In this document: positions 24,001 to 36,000 of the stretch, in pieces
Position numbering within the stretch: the first letter of the stretch is position 1
Layout of the letters: the number at the start of each line of letters is the position of its first letter
Assembly: GCF_028583425.1 (NCBI RefSeq)
Contig: NC_072794.1
Coordinates: 26,719,232 to 26,783,231 of the forward strand
Origin: Eublepharis macularius
Lineage: Eukaryota > Chordata > Lepidosauria > Squamata > Eublepharidae
Length of the DNA stretch: 64,000 nucleotides
Direction: 5' to 3'
Position numbers and translations under genes: made by a program
The notes under the pieces: generated by a model
What the model was told of the DNA's origin: nothing
Seen by the model: only the letters and a program-made list of their open reading frames with translations
Databases searched by the model: none

Positions 24001-27000
24001 CATTCCATATAACATTAAGGAAAACAGCACCAAGAACTTCATATAATGGAGAGACGTCAACATTTGAGATTGCTGCTATGCACAACAACATTTGTAGGAA
24101 ATTAAATGTCTCTTGTTCATACAGGAAGATATGCTGGGGGCAGGTGGGGGGGACAGAAAAATTTTGACAAGGGTGGCCTATAGCTTCATAAACCAAGTGG
24201 ACAAAATATTTAAAGCACCATGCTTTAAACTACCAAACAGTTTAATGCTATCTCACTAGAACTGGAAAATCCACTGGCCTGCAAACAAAGAATAAACGTC
24301 ACAAAATGTGTGTGTACTGTGCTGTCTAAAGTTAGTGCATGCTGGAACCCAAGACACCAATGATTTCCATGAGAAGAATGGCTAACTGCTACAGTGCAAC
24401 TTTCCTTGACAGGCCTATGGAGGATCGTGTGTGACGAGGCAGAGTCAAAGAATTTTCACCATCTTCTTAGAACCAAATGGCAGCTAGGAATGATGGGCAA
24501 CTGCATTTTCCTTAGTGGATTGCACACTTAGTGGATTGCACACTTAGTGTGTGCAAATATAAGAAATGCAACCTTCTGATCAACTATAAAAATTGTATAG
24601 TAAACATTCATATTCTCTGAATGTACATCTATGTTACCAATTGGCAAGAAGGCAGGGGAGGAATTCTCTTGGATTTGGATCCTGCGCCTTTCTCTGCTCA
24701 TGCTAGCAGCACTTCTGCTTGTGTGAGATTTCCACCAGTTTCCTCCTCCCACTGCAGGCTCCCTTTGCTCCCACCGATCGTTAGAAGTAGGATTTCAAGA
24801 TGGACTGCATGCAGGCTTATAGGGCAGCTGTGAAATGCTCACGGTGCACAGCAGTCAGTCCTTAGTATTTGGTCCAACCCATCCTCATCTTCTTGGAAGC
24901 ACTGACCCATGTAGTGCCCTCTTACCATCTGCTAAGCACTGTGAGTCAATGTCAAAGATGCGCCAATCCTGTTCCCCTTCTTTGCACTCAATATGGAGAA
25001 CATCGCTGAGGGCGCCAACAAGTTCCATCAGAGTTAAGAAACCCAAATCTCTGACTGGCAGCGTTTCTTTAAAATGTGCCTGTTGGGAAGTCAAAAACTT
25101 GCATGTCAAAGCCCATGTGGGAGTGATCTGCAGCACACTCACACCTCTCCCCACTTGCAGGAACTACATTTAAGACCTCAGCTAGTATATTTCTACAATG
25201 ATTCGACTTATGTACTGGTGAAACTTACTGGTCCCAAGGAAAGGGGAGGGGGGAGCCCATAAAGCGTTTTCTTTCTAACTGGAGACCTGTACAAAAGTGT
25301 TCTGTGAAGACACTGTTATTATCCAAAGTATTTTTAAGATTTCAGATTTTTCTGCAAACCTGAAGTGCAAACTGCTCCATCTCCAAATTAAAGAATCTTC
25401 AGATTTGTCTGCGGTGACTATTAAAATATATGATGGTAGTCTAGGCAAAAGTATTTGGAGGGCCTCACTTGCCCAGGTTGGTAGCCCCTGGGTGCAGACA
25501 TCCACATCACTCTGCTGGGATGGGGTGCTTTTCCAAGGGACTGCCCCATCATCCAAGGCCTGCTAGCTGGGGTCGTGTCTGGTTTCTGGACTTCCACTTG
25601 AGGACAGAAGGGATGGAGGCCCAATGGGCAAATAGGTCTGAACCTCACTGCCAATCATCCCCAGGGTCTGGCAGAATTGAGGCCACAGAGACTGGAGGGG
25701 CATGGAACAAGGATGGGTTGACAAGGCTGCTTCATAGGTAAGGTTGCCAACCTTCGGGTAGTTCCAGGCATTCTCCTAGAACCATAACAATCTTCAGACT
25801 ACAGAGATCAGTTCTCCTGGAGGAAATGACAGCTTCAAAGGATGATCTTTATGGCATCACATCCTTGCTGAGCTACCTCTCCAGGTACCAGCCCTCAATC
25901 TCCAGGAATTTTCCAAGCCAGAGAGCCACCCTACTCACAAAGCTTCTAGGCCCTCTGTAAACACTGGGGAAATGCAACCAGGCAATGAGTGTAATTGGCT
26001 GGCCTGAACATAAATAGACCCCTATTCAAGGAAGCACTTGAATGATATAGTTTTACTTATGGATCCATACCTTTAATGCAACCCTTCTGCCCTGTAGCAT
26101 TCCCCTATGGACATTACAGAGGGATGTAATTTGTAGGATTTTTTTTTCTGAGATTACAGGATGTGACAGGCAGGTTAAGTTCTGACTCTCCCAAAAACAG
26201 ACAGCCAATGAGAGCTAAAAATGCTGAGGCTGGTGGTAGTTGAGATCTGTCAGAACAGTTAGCAAAGAAGAAGGGTTTTGGCTGCTGATGGGAGGCAAAA
26301 GAGAGAGCTGACTTAACAGTAAACACTCACTGTTATGAATGTGTGCATACAAATGTTTGAAGCACTGCCACCATTTAATCCTTCAGACATTTTGGCTGCG
26401 ACTAGATAGAAATGTGTGTTCGTGTGTGTGTGGTGTTTCCCTAAGCCAACAGCTTCAATCCAGCCCGGGTTAAAATAAAAACAATTAACTTTTATTTACA
26501 AGATGAACAATATGGGAGTGAGTGATTCTCTGATTCTAACAGCCCTGAGCATTTAGCTGCGTGAGGGGTAATGAACTAAGGGAACTGGAGGCCTGTCCGG
26601 TGAAGCCTTTGGGGAGAGATGGGACAGAGCTCTCTAGACAGGTAGAAAAGAGTCCAGTAGCACCTTTAAGACTAACCAACTTTACTGTAGCATAAGCTTT
26701 TGAGAACCAGTTCTCTTCGTCCTGCATCTGACAAAGAGAACTGCAGTTCTCGAAAGCTTATGCTACAGTAAAGTTGGTTAGTCTTAAAGGTGCTACTGGA
26801 CCTTTTACTATCTTGCTACTAGAGACTAACACAGCTAACGCCTCTGGATCTAGACAGGTGGAGTATTGTGATTGTTCTGAACTACTTGTAAAATTCAGAA
26901 GCTGAAAAGGGAGGTTTATAGTGGGTGGCAGTGGGACTGGGGAGTCAGAAAAAATTGTTGGTTCAGCAGTATGATACCAACTTCGATCTGTTGTGTTCCT

Positions 27001-30000
27001 GAAGTAACAAGCATGATTAAAGTAGAGAACACCAGTAATTGTGAGTGTGTGGGGAAAAGGAGCTGAGTGTGAGCCTAAAGCCCTTCTGAAGTAAAAATTG
27101 AAGTTAATTTAAGAAGGCACTGTGGAGAAGGTCACAGAGAGTTGAAAGGAGTGATTTAATAAAAAGGGTTATCCTCCTGGGATAAAAAAGTTTAAAGTAA
27201 CATAAGGAGGAGGAGTAATAAAGATCTCAGAGTGTTTAACGGAAACAGGAAAGATGAGGAAAAGAGCTGACGCGCCTGAGATAAAATAAAAAAGAGTAGC
27301 ATGCAGGGAGCTGTCAACAAAATGCCACCTAAGAAAATTAAGCCTGCAGTGCTGAAGGAATGATTAGTAGAGACAGTGAAGTTGAGAAAGACCAAGAATC
27401 TTTAGAAATGCAGAGAAGCAGGGAACAACTGGCAATAGCCAGACTAGCAACTCAAAAAGAAGAAAGGGGGGAAAGAGAAAGAACAGCATGAGGGGAAGAA
27501 ACAGAAAAAAACCTGAACTAGTCTAAATGGCACATGAACAATGGAGGAATGCAGAAGGGAACAAGAACTGGAAATAGATAAAGAATTGGAAAACATCAGA
27601 ATAGAAAAAGAAGCCACAACAGAAATGCACAAACTCAGGTTAAGGAGAATGGAGAGAGTTAATTCAGTTCCAAGATTACAGGAAAATGACAATATGAAGG
27701 TAAATATGAAGAGGACCCCTCCGTTCCAAAAGGAGGAGAATGTAAAGACTAACTTTGTGAATTTTGGAGAGCTTGCCAGTATTTTAATATCCCTGACGAC
27801 CAGAGACTGAACTACGTAAGATCTGAAATTTCTGGGAATCTAAGTGAAGTTTACAGTGAAATGGGGGGTGATGAAGTAAATGATTACGATGCATTTAAAA
27901 AACAAGCAAAATAAAAATTTGGAGTAACCCAGAACACAACAGGAAAGAGTTTAGAAGTCTAAAAAAGAAACTTGAGGAGACTTATGCTCAGGTAGCACAT
28001 AATCAGACTGGTTATTAAAACACTGACTGGAGAAAGCTGAGAGCTGCAAGGATGTTACCAATTTCATAGGACTGGAACAGTTTTACAAAATTTTACCTGC
28101 TGAATATTTCTGGCAGGTACAAAGATAAAGAGGCCAGGAATGGTAGTCAAAGCTGCTGTGATCATAGATAAACTGGTATTAATGAGGGGAGAGACAGGGA
28201 AGAAAAATTTCTCCTCAGAAAATTAATGTAAAAAGGGTAAACCACATAAAGAACCTCACCTCTCTGATAAAACCTACACAGGAGGTGGAAGGCTAGAGGA
28301 ACACCTCAGGGCAGAGATGAGAGATCACGGAAAATATTTTATCCGTAGGGTGAAACCAGACACTTGTGTTATAATTGCCCTCAAATGAATAAACAAACAG
28401 CCCCTATAATACCAAAACAAGTAAATGAAATTGAGCAAGAACTGCCTGCCATGCTGCCTTAACAGTTAACACCAACTGGCATAGAAGGCTTATAATGTTC
28501 AGAGACTCCTGTGGAGAGACAAACCCTAGAGAGATCATTTGCCATTTTAAGTTCAAGGTAGGACAGAGTGTGTGAGACACACACACCTGAGAAAGGCATA
28601 GATCCTGAGTATCCAGGATCCAGTGAACCTATCGTAGTGGAGAGATGCCAAGAGTTAGAATGGAGGGACTCGGAGCCAAGCTAAAAGTGACACCTAACAC
28701 AAGGAGGACACGTGTCAGTTTCCTGCAAGTTTTGACTGTTAGTGTAGGCGTCATGTCTGGCTTGTGGCTTGGCTCTAAGAGCTGATCTGGGTAGGGCTGA
28801 TAGAAGGAGTTGTTCACCAATCGCCTCCCTGCTCGCCCCGATGGCCCTCCTGTAGCTCGAGGGTTCTGCCAGAACGAGCTGCTGGGCCGTGCTGTCCAGA
28901 GGCAAGATGGAAAGCACCCCCACCCAAGAGAGGACCTGGCCACGCAGCCCTCTCAGCTCCCCAGCTCAGGTACCCAGGTCCTGGAGCACAGGCAGAGCCC
29001 CTCACTGCAGGGACCACCCCCCACCCCCATACACAACCACGGCCTTGCCCTGCCACTGCATCTTGGAGGCAACTGCCGAGGGAGTGCAGTCCCAGCCACA
29101 CTCCTGGCTCCTCTTGGCCCAGTAGGGTGAGGTGGCAGCCAGGAAAGCTCACCCTGCCAGCCTGGCCACAGCCTGGCCCTTTGCCCCAGCCAGATCAAGC
29201 GACTGCTAACCTCAGGTGGCTCCAGGAGAAGTGGAGTGCGACCAGCTCATTGGGCACAGCCCATCACCAGGCCACAGAAGGACAAGACAAATGCCCAGCG
29301 AGCCCACGACACCCGACTCAGGCCATGGCCTGACCCCGCATGGCTCCAGGAGAGGGTGGGGGTGGGGTGCAGCCCACCTGATTGCGCCCAGCCTGCTGCT
29401 GGGCCACAGGAGGAAGGAACGACCACCAGGTGAGCACACCCGGCCCAGGCCATAGCTCATCCCCCACCCACCAAAGGGCTGCGGAGCCAGTGTGTGCGCC
29501 GCTCAATGGCGCCACGGGCCGAGGTCGTCCCCACTCCCCGTTGCAGGCGTGGGGCCACAGGACAGGCATGGGCAACCAGGCATCTGGACTGACCGCCGCC
29601 CCCAGCCCCCAGTTGCTGGGAAGGAGCTGAGCTGGCAGTGGCAGTCAGACAGGCAGAACCCTCAAGCTGCAAGAGGGCCATCAGGGTGAGCGGCGAGCAG
29701 AGAGGTGATCAATGAACAACTCCTTCCATCAGTCCGACCCAGGTCAACTCTTAGAGTCAAGCAACAAATCAGACAGGACGCCTACACTGCCAGCCAAAAC
29801 TTGCAGGAAATTGACACGTGTCAGGCGTCACTTGTAGCTTCAAACCTCTCAGGGTCTGCAGTGAGTGTCATCAAACCCTACTTAGTGAAATCATAAAGCC
29901 TAGGAGGGGAGGAAAGCATCATAACTAAGGGTCTGGAAGCACCTGCTTTCCTATTACTGTGGCCAAAGTCAACTTACAATATAAAAGACTGAGGGCGGGG

Positions 30001-33000
30001 GATCTTTGGGAGGTAGGGTTGCTAGAAAAAAATCACTGCTCCCGTGATAACCAGGAATGACCTGGCCAAGCATCTGGGCATGGTCAATGTGACACAACTC
30101 ATTCAAAAATGAAAACCCAGCAAGGTGCAGCTCTCCAAGAACAAGCGTGATTCCAAGGGGAATTTATAGCAGAACAACAACTGGACAACACATTGTAATC
30201 CCTAAAGGATCTGGCAAATACCAACATTCCTGACCTGTTGCCTGAACAACCTGTGGGATTCATACACAGACAAGGTAGATTATACAGGGAGTCTCTAAAG
30301 AAAAGGGGACAAGTGCATCTGAACCACATCAGCAACTAGAGGTGCTGAGGAAATATAGGATGGACTTACTAAGGGTGGCTCATGCCAGTCCATTCTCAGG
30401 TCACGAGGAAGTCAACAGAACAAATCATAAGCTGACCCAAAATTTCTACTGGCCAAACATCAGCCGGAATATTGTTAAGACCTGTCACACATGTCAGGAG
30501 ACTGGAAAGGGAAGGTATGAATTTCAAGCCTTTTTACTGCCAATGCCCCTCACAGAGGAGCCATTTAGGCATTAACCTGGCGGGCCCAGAGCAACACAGA
30601 AGGGGAACAAATATATCCTCACTTAAAATGGCTTATGCCACCAAATATCCAGAGGCCGTGCCACTTGACAGCTTGGAACCATCTGCAAACTGAAACCAGG
30701 TTCTAAACTATATTAGCACAACCTAGAATTTGACAGGATGTCCAACTGAATGACTGCTATCGCCTTTGCGTGATGCAACTTCTGTTTCATTAAAAGTTCA
30801 AGTGGGTATGGAAATAAATAAAAACAAATTTTCATAATGACTCTTAGTAGGTGAGAAAAACTTACTTCAAATTCACTAGGTAACCTGGAAACAAACAAGC
30901 CTTCCGGGTACTGTGCTGCAATCTGAACAGAAAGTCCATCATTAGTTTCTACTTAAATTGTAAGCAAATCAAAGTGTTTGTGTGTGCGTGCATGCACACA
31001 AAATGAATTCAGGTATAACAACTTTATGTTTACAAAATGCCCCACTACCATCAAAATCAAACATTAGTAACAGAAATATATCCAGCCACAAGATTAAATA
31101 CATAAACTACGCCCCTATATCTCCATAGTTTCCCAAATAGATCGCAAGAGGTGAAATAGAGGAAGGATACAGTCAAATTTAAAGCTACTCAAGCATTTCC
31201 CTTCTAGATTTCTTTAGCTCAGTCTAGCAAGGAGTCGGTTTCAAATGTCTGCTAATGCAATCTCTATATTAAACTTACAAATAAGGTTTGCCAACAGCAA
31301 ATGAAGACTGGCTACAGAAAAACATAATTCACCTAATTCCTTTTTATTAGGAACTAATTCCTTTTATTAGGAATTAGTATTGAAACAGTGTGCAAGCTTT
31401 TGAGCTCACCAGGACTCATCACCAGGCCAGATGCTACAAAAAAAATAAGGGGAGGAACAAAAGCAGATTTTTCAGAATGACAGCTAAGAAAGTTTTTGTA
31501 ACCTGGAACAACCTCCACCCAATTGATAAGGCCTTCAAGTATCAAAAAGTGCCCATGAGAAGCATGGGCAGGCAGGTTAGAAAACATCTGACAGATAAGC
31601 ATATAAAGCATTAATAATAATCTATTTATGTTGCACTTCAATCATAAGTCACAATGCTTACTGTTTTGATTTTTTCTTTGAGTTCTGGGCTGACAGTTCC
31701 TCCAAGTCCTCTCTGGGCAAGTGCCATTTTCATTTGTTTCTGTAGCTTAAGGAACAAAACTGTAATTATTTTTTATTATTTCTGTATTTTTAATCAGTTT
31801 TTTTTGTCAGCCATTTTGACAGAATCACATCAAAAGGCTAGACAGAAATTCTCTAACTACATAGCAAAGATGAACAAGATCTCACTAACTGAGAGGGAAG
31901 GCTGAAATGTATTACATTTGCAATCATTTTGCAAAATTCTACATCTCAATTATGCTGTGAAATGGTTTATGGAATATTTATACTAGCACCTTCAGAACAA
32001 AGTCAAACCAGTTTGTAACCAAAGCACAAGTATTATTTAATATACATTAAATGCATAGCATGAGCACTACTATCTCAGACCAAGATGCCTAGCGAGATGG
32101 CTACCATACCACCTCTCAGTCTTCTCTTCTCCAGGCTAAACATACTCAGATTCTTCAACCTTTCCTCATAGGACTTGGTCTCCAGACCCCTCACCATCTT
32201 TGTTGTCCTCCTTTGGACACATTCTAACTTGTCAACATACTTTTTAAACTGCAGTGCCCAAAACTGAACACAGTACTTTAAGTGAGGTCTAACCAAAGCA
32301 GAGTCAAATGATACCATCATTTCACATGCCACCATACTTCTACTAATATAGCCCAAAATTGCATTTGCCTTTTTAGCTACCACACCATTTGCTGACTCAT
32401 GTTCAATGTATGATCTACTAAGGCCTCTAGATCCTTTTCACATGGACTACGGTCAAGACAAGTCTCCTTTCCATCCTATAATTATGCATTTGGTTTTTCC
32501 TACCAAAATGAATAACTACATTTATCTCTGTTGAAATTCATTGTTATTTTTAGCTCAGTTTTCCAGCTTGTCAAGATCATCTTGAATCTTGATTCTGTCT
32601 TCTATTGTATTTGTTACACCACGCAATTTAGTATCATCAGCAAATTTAATTAGCATCTTTTCTACTCCTTCATCCAAGTCATTTATAAAAAATATTGACC
32701 AACACAGGGCCCAGGACAGATCACTGAGGCACTCCACTTGTCTCTAGGGGTGGGCGCTTCGGGTTCCTGGTTTGGGGAAAAAACTCAAACCGGGCCCGAT
32801 TTGTAAAGATTCGGTATATCTGAATCGGGGCCAAAATGATGACATTGATTCGGAAATACTGAATCAAAGCTTCCCGAAGCAATTCAGATTGCTTTGGGAA
32901 GCTTCGGGGCCTTCAAGGGTGCCCGGCCTCCCGCCCTCCCACCACCACCCCACTTACCTGGGGCAGTCTTCTGGCGCCGGTGTTCACTGCCGCCCTGCCA

Positions 33001-36000
33001 GCCGCTGCTTTGGCCTCTGCAGCAGCACAGGCAGCGCCAGCATTCACTGCCGCCCTGTTGCTGGCCGCCGCTTCGGCCTCTGCAGAGGCCAAAGTGGCGG
33101 CGGTGTTTGCTGCCGCCTTGCTAGCCATCACAGAGACCTAAGCGGCAATGTCAGCGGCGCCAGCTGCAGCCTTCCCCACCGCCCTGCTGGCCGTGGTGGC
33201 AGCGACAGAAGGCCTGCTCCGGCCTTCAAGGTCAGTAGGGTTGGGAGAAGGGGGGCACAGGGGGGAGGTGGGAATCTGTCTTTGGTATGCTCCGAATCAT
33301 TTCGAAGCATACTGAAGCAATTTCCAAAAATCCGAACCTGAAGCAGCTTGCCACTTCAGGTTTTGGGTTATTCTGGATCGTTTTCCCACTTTGGGTAAAT
33401 CCGAAGCGGGAAACCTGAATCTTTTCCCCACTGCACACCCCTACTTGTCTCTACAAGAGAATGAAGAACTATTTACAAGCATTCTTTGGATGCAATCTGT
33501 CAACCAGTTACAAATTCGCCTAACAGTAATAAGATCCAAACGACATTTTAATCAACTTGTCAACAAGAATATCATGTGGAATTATCAAAAGCCTTACTGA
33601 AATCAAGATAAACTATGTCCACAGAATTTCTCTGATCCAGCAAAGTAGTAACTCTCTCAAAAAAGGTAAGGTTAGTCTGACATGACTTGTTCTTGAGGAA
33701 CCCATACTGGCTCTTAGTAATCACAGCTGTCTTTTCTAAATGCTCAAGGACTGATTGATTTGTTCTAAAACCTTTCCAGGTATGGACGTCAAGCGGACAG
33801 GTCCATAGTTACTTGGATCCCTTCTGGAAGATGCCAACAATTACCCCCCTCTAATATTCTGGGACCTCATCTGTTCTCCAAGAATTCTCAAAGATGGTAG
33901 ACACTGGGTTCGAAATTGCATCACCGAGGTCTTTTAGTGCCCTAGGATGCAATTCATCTGGCCCAGAGGACTTGATTTCATTTAAAGAAACTATATGATT
34001 AAGTACCACCACTATGCCTACTTTAGGCTGCAACTCCCTTCCTTCATCATGTGTTCTCTTTTTGCCAGATTGAGTGCAACTTTCCTTGCAAGAGAAGACC
34101 AAGGCAATGTAGGAATTGAGCAGCTCTTTATCACCTATTAAAATTCTACTTTTCTCTCCCCGAAGTGGGCATACCACTTCCTAGTTCTTTTTTTTCTGAC
34201 TATAACCAAAGAACTCTTTTTTGTTGTATTTAGTATCTTTTGTTAGTTTAAGCTCATATGGAGCTTTAGTCTTCCTGACACTGTCTACAAGCATGGACAA
34301 TTTGTTTATATTCATTCTTGTTTATATGGCTCTCCTTCCATTTCTTAAATGTGTCTCTTTTATTTTTAGATCTTTAGAAAGGTGTTTATGGAGCCACCCT
34401 GGTTCCTTTAGGTTCCTCCTATTTTTTTTTCTTATTGGAATAGTCGGCGATTGTGCCTTTAATCTCTCGCTCCACTCATATTGAATTCCATTCTCCCTGA
34501 TCATTGCTGATCAAAAGATTCTACCCAGCATAATTTTAAGCTTGTAGAAATTAGCTTTTCTAAAATCCAACCTATATGTCTCACTATGTTCAGCTTTCCC
34601 CTTCCCGAAAATCTTAAAATTCCAAAACTACATGATCACTACTACCCAGGGTGCCTACTACTTTCACCTAATCAACCAGTTCTCCCCTGTTGGTGAGAAT
34701 CAGGTCCAAGATAGCAGATCCCCTTGTTCCCTTTGTTATGCACAAACTTGTGCCTTAGGTGTCCCTCTCGCCAATCACAATAAGAGACACACACACCATG
34801 GAGTCCTGTAGAATGAAGCAATATATGATTGTTTAATTTAAACAATGGAGGAGCCCCTTTATCACAGGAGTAGGTGGTCTCCTTATGTCTGGAGCTCATC
34901 AAAATTACAATAGAAGCACAGGCAATTAATACTTTCAGATAATCATAACAATATTACAATATTCTAATATTTGATATCTTATTGGCTCATAACATATCTA
35001 GGGTCAGTTCTGATTTGAAGATGCAATTCTGGGCTGGCCCCTCTATTTGGGGGAATTCCAGTCTTCACAGTTTTTTTTTCCTCTGCCCTCATTTTGGAAG
35101 GACACTGTCTAACCTTTTACCTACTTTCTTCTTGGCATAATACTTTCAAGGGCGCCAATGAGTCTCACTCTGGTGGATAGGAAGGGATGTTTTCCTATTC
35201 GTGCCCTTTTCCCCAGTTTCTTCTCAGCTTTAAGGAAGATAATACCACAGGTGGCCAAAACCAGCTTGCTGGGTCAAATCAGTTTTCTACAAAAGGCTCT
35301 CTGGTACTGATTTCTACTGGAATCTATAGAATAATATAAGTGCAGCCCTAAAAGCAGTATATCAGTTCTTACAGAGTTTCAAGTCTTCTTGTTTCAAGTG
35401 TCAAATTCTTACAGGTTACATTACAAAGTACTACTTTGGCTCCTGAGCATAGAAAACGTGCAAAGCATGTAATACTGAAAAAGCATAGGTTTAGTATATA
35501 AAAATAAGTATATAAAAACCCTCCAAATCTATATCCATCACCTTCTCCACCTTCTGGAAGATGAAGTTGTTAGTAAGACAAGTCAGGAATTTATTAGACC
35601 TTACATTTTCAGTAGTTTTCCCAACAGCTATAAGGGTAATTGAAATCTCCTATGACCATGATGTATCATCTCTTTGAATTTTTAAAAATCTGGTCTACGA
35701 GTGTACCACCCAAATCCTCCCCCTTGCAGACGCCTACCATAATCTCACTATTATTTCTTTCTCTTTTTATTTTTACCCAGAGGCTCTTAGCTGACCTTGC
35801 ATTCATGTGTTTCCTCACAAGTATATACATCACTGACATATAATGCTACTCCTCCCCCTTTCCTTATTCATCTATTCCTTTTAAACAAGTTGTACCCCTT
35901 CAATCCTAATATTTCAACTGTGAGTCTTTACATGCCTGATATACAATTGCAAATCTTTTCCACAGTACCCTATAATAACACTTCAACACAGCTTAGTCTC

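Noticed and set aside
24480-24560. Direct repeat of TTAGTGGATTGCACAC considered as an array
   Set aside because: Only two full units and a partial third; too little for a CRISPR or satellite, and probably local slippage.
28810-29690. Overlapping open frames on both strands in the GC-rich centre of the foldback element
   Set aside because: High GC removes stop codons in all frames. The predicted peptides are Pro/Gly/His/Arg-rich with no known domain, and several frames overlap, so they are shadows.
32772-33341. 189-residue open frame on the plus strand
   Set aside because: It lies wholly within the TAGGGGTG hAT element and arises from GC-rich triplet repeats; no domain is recognised.
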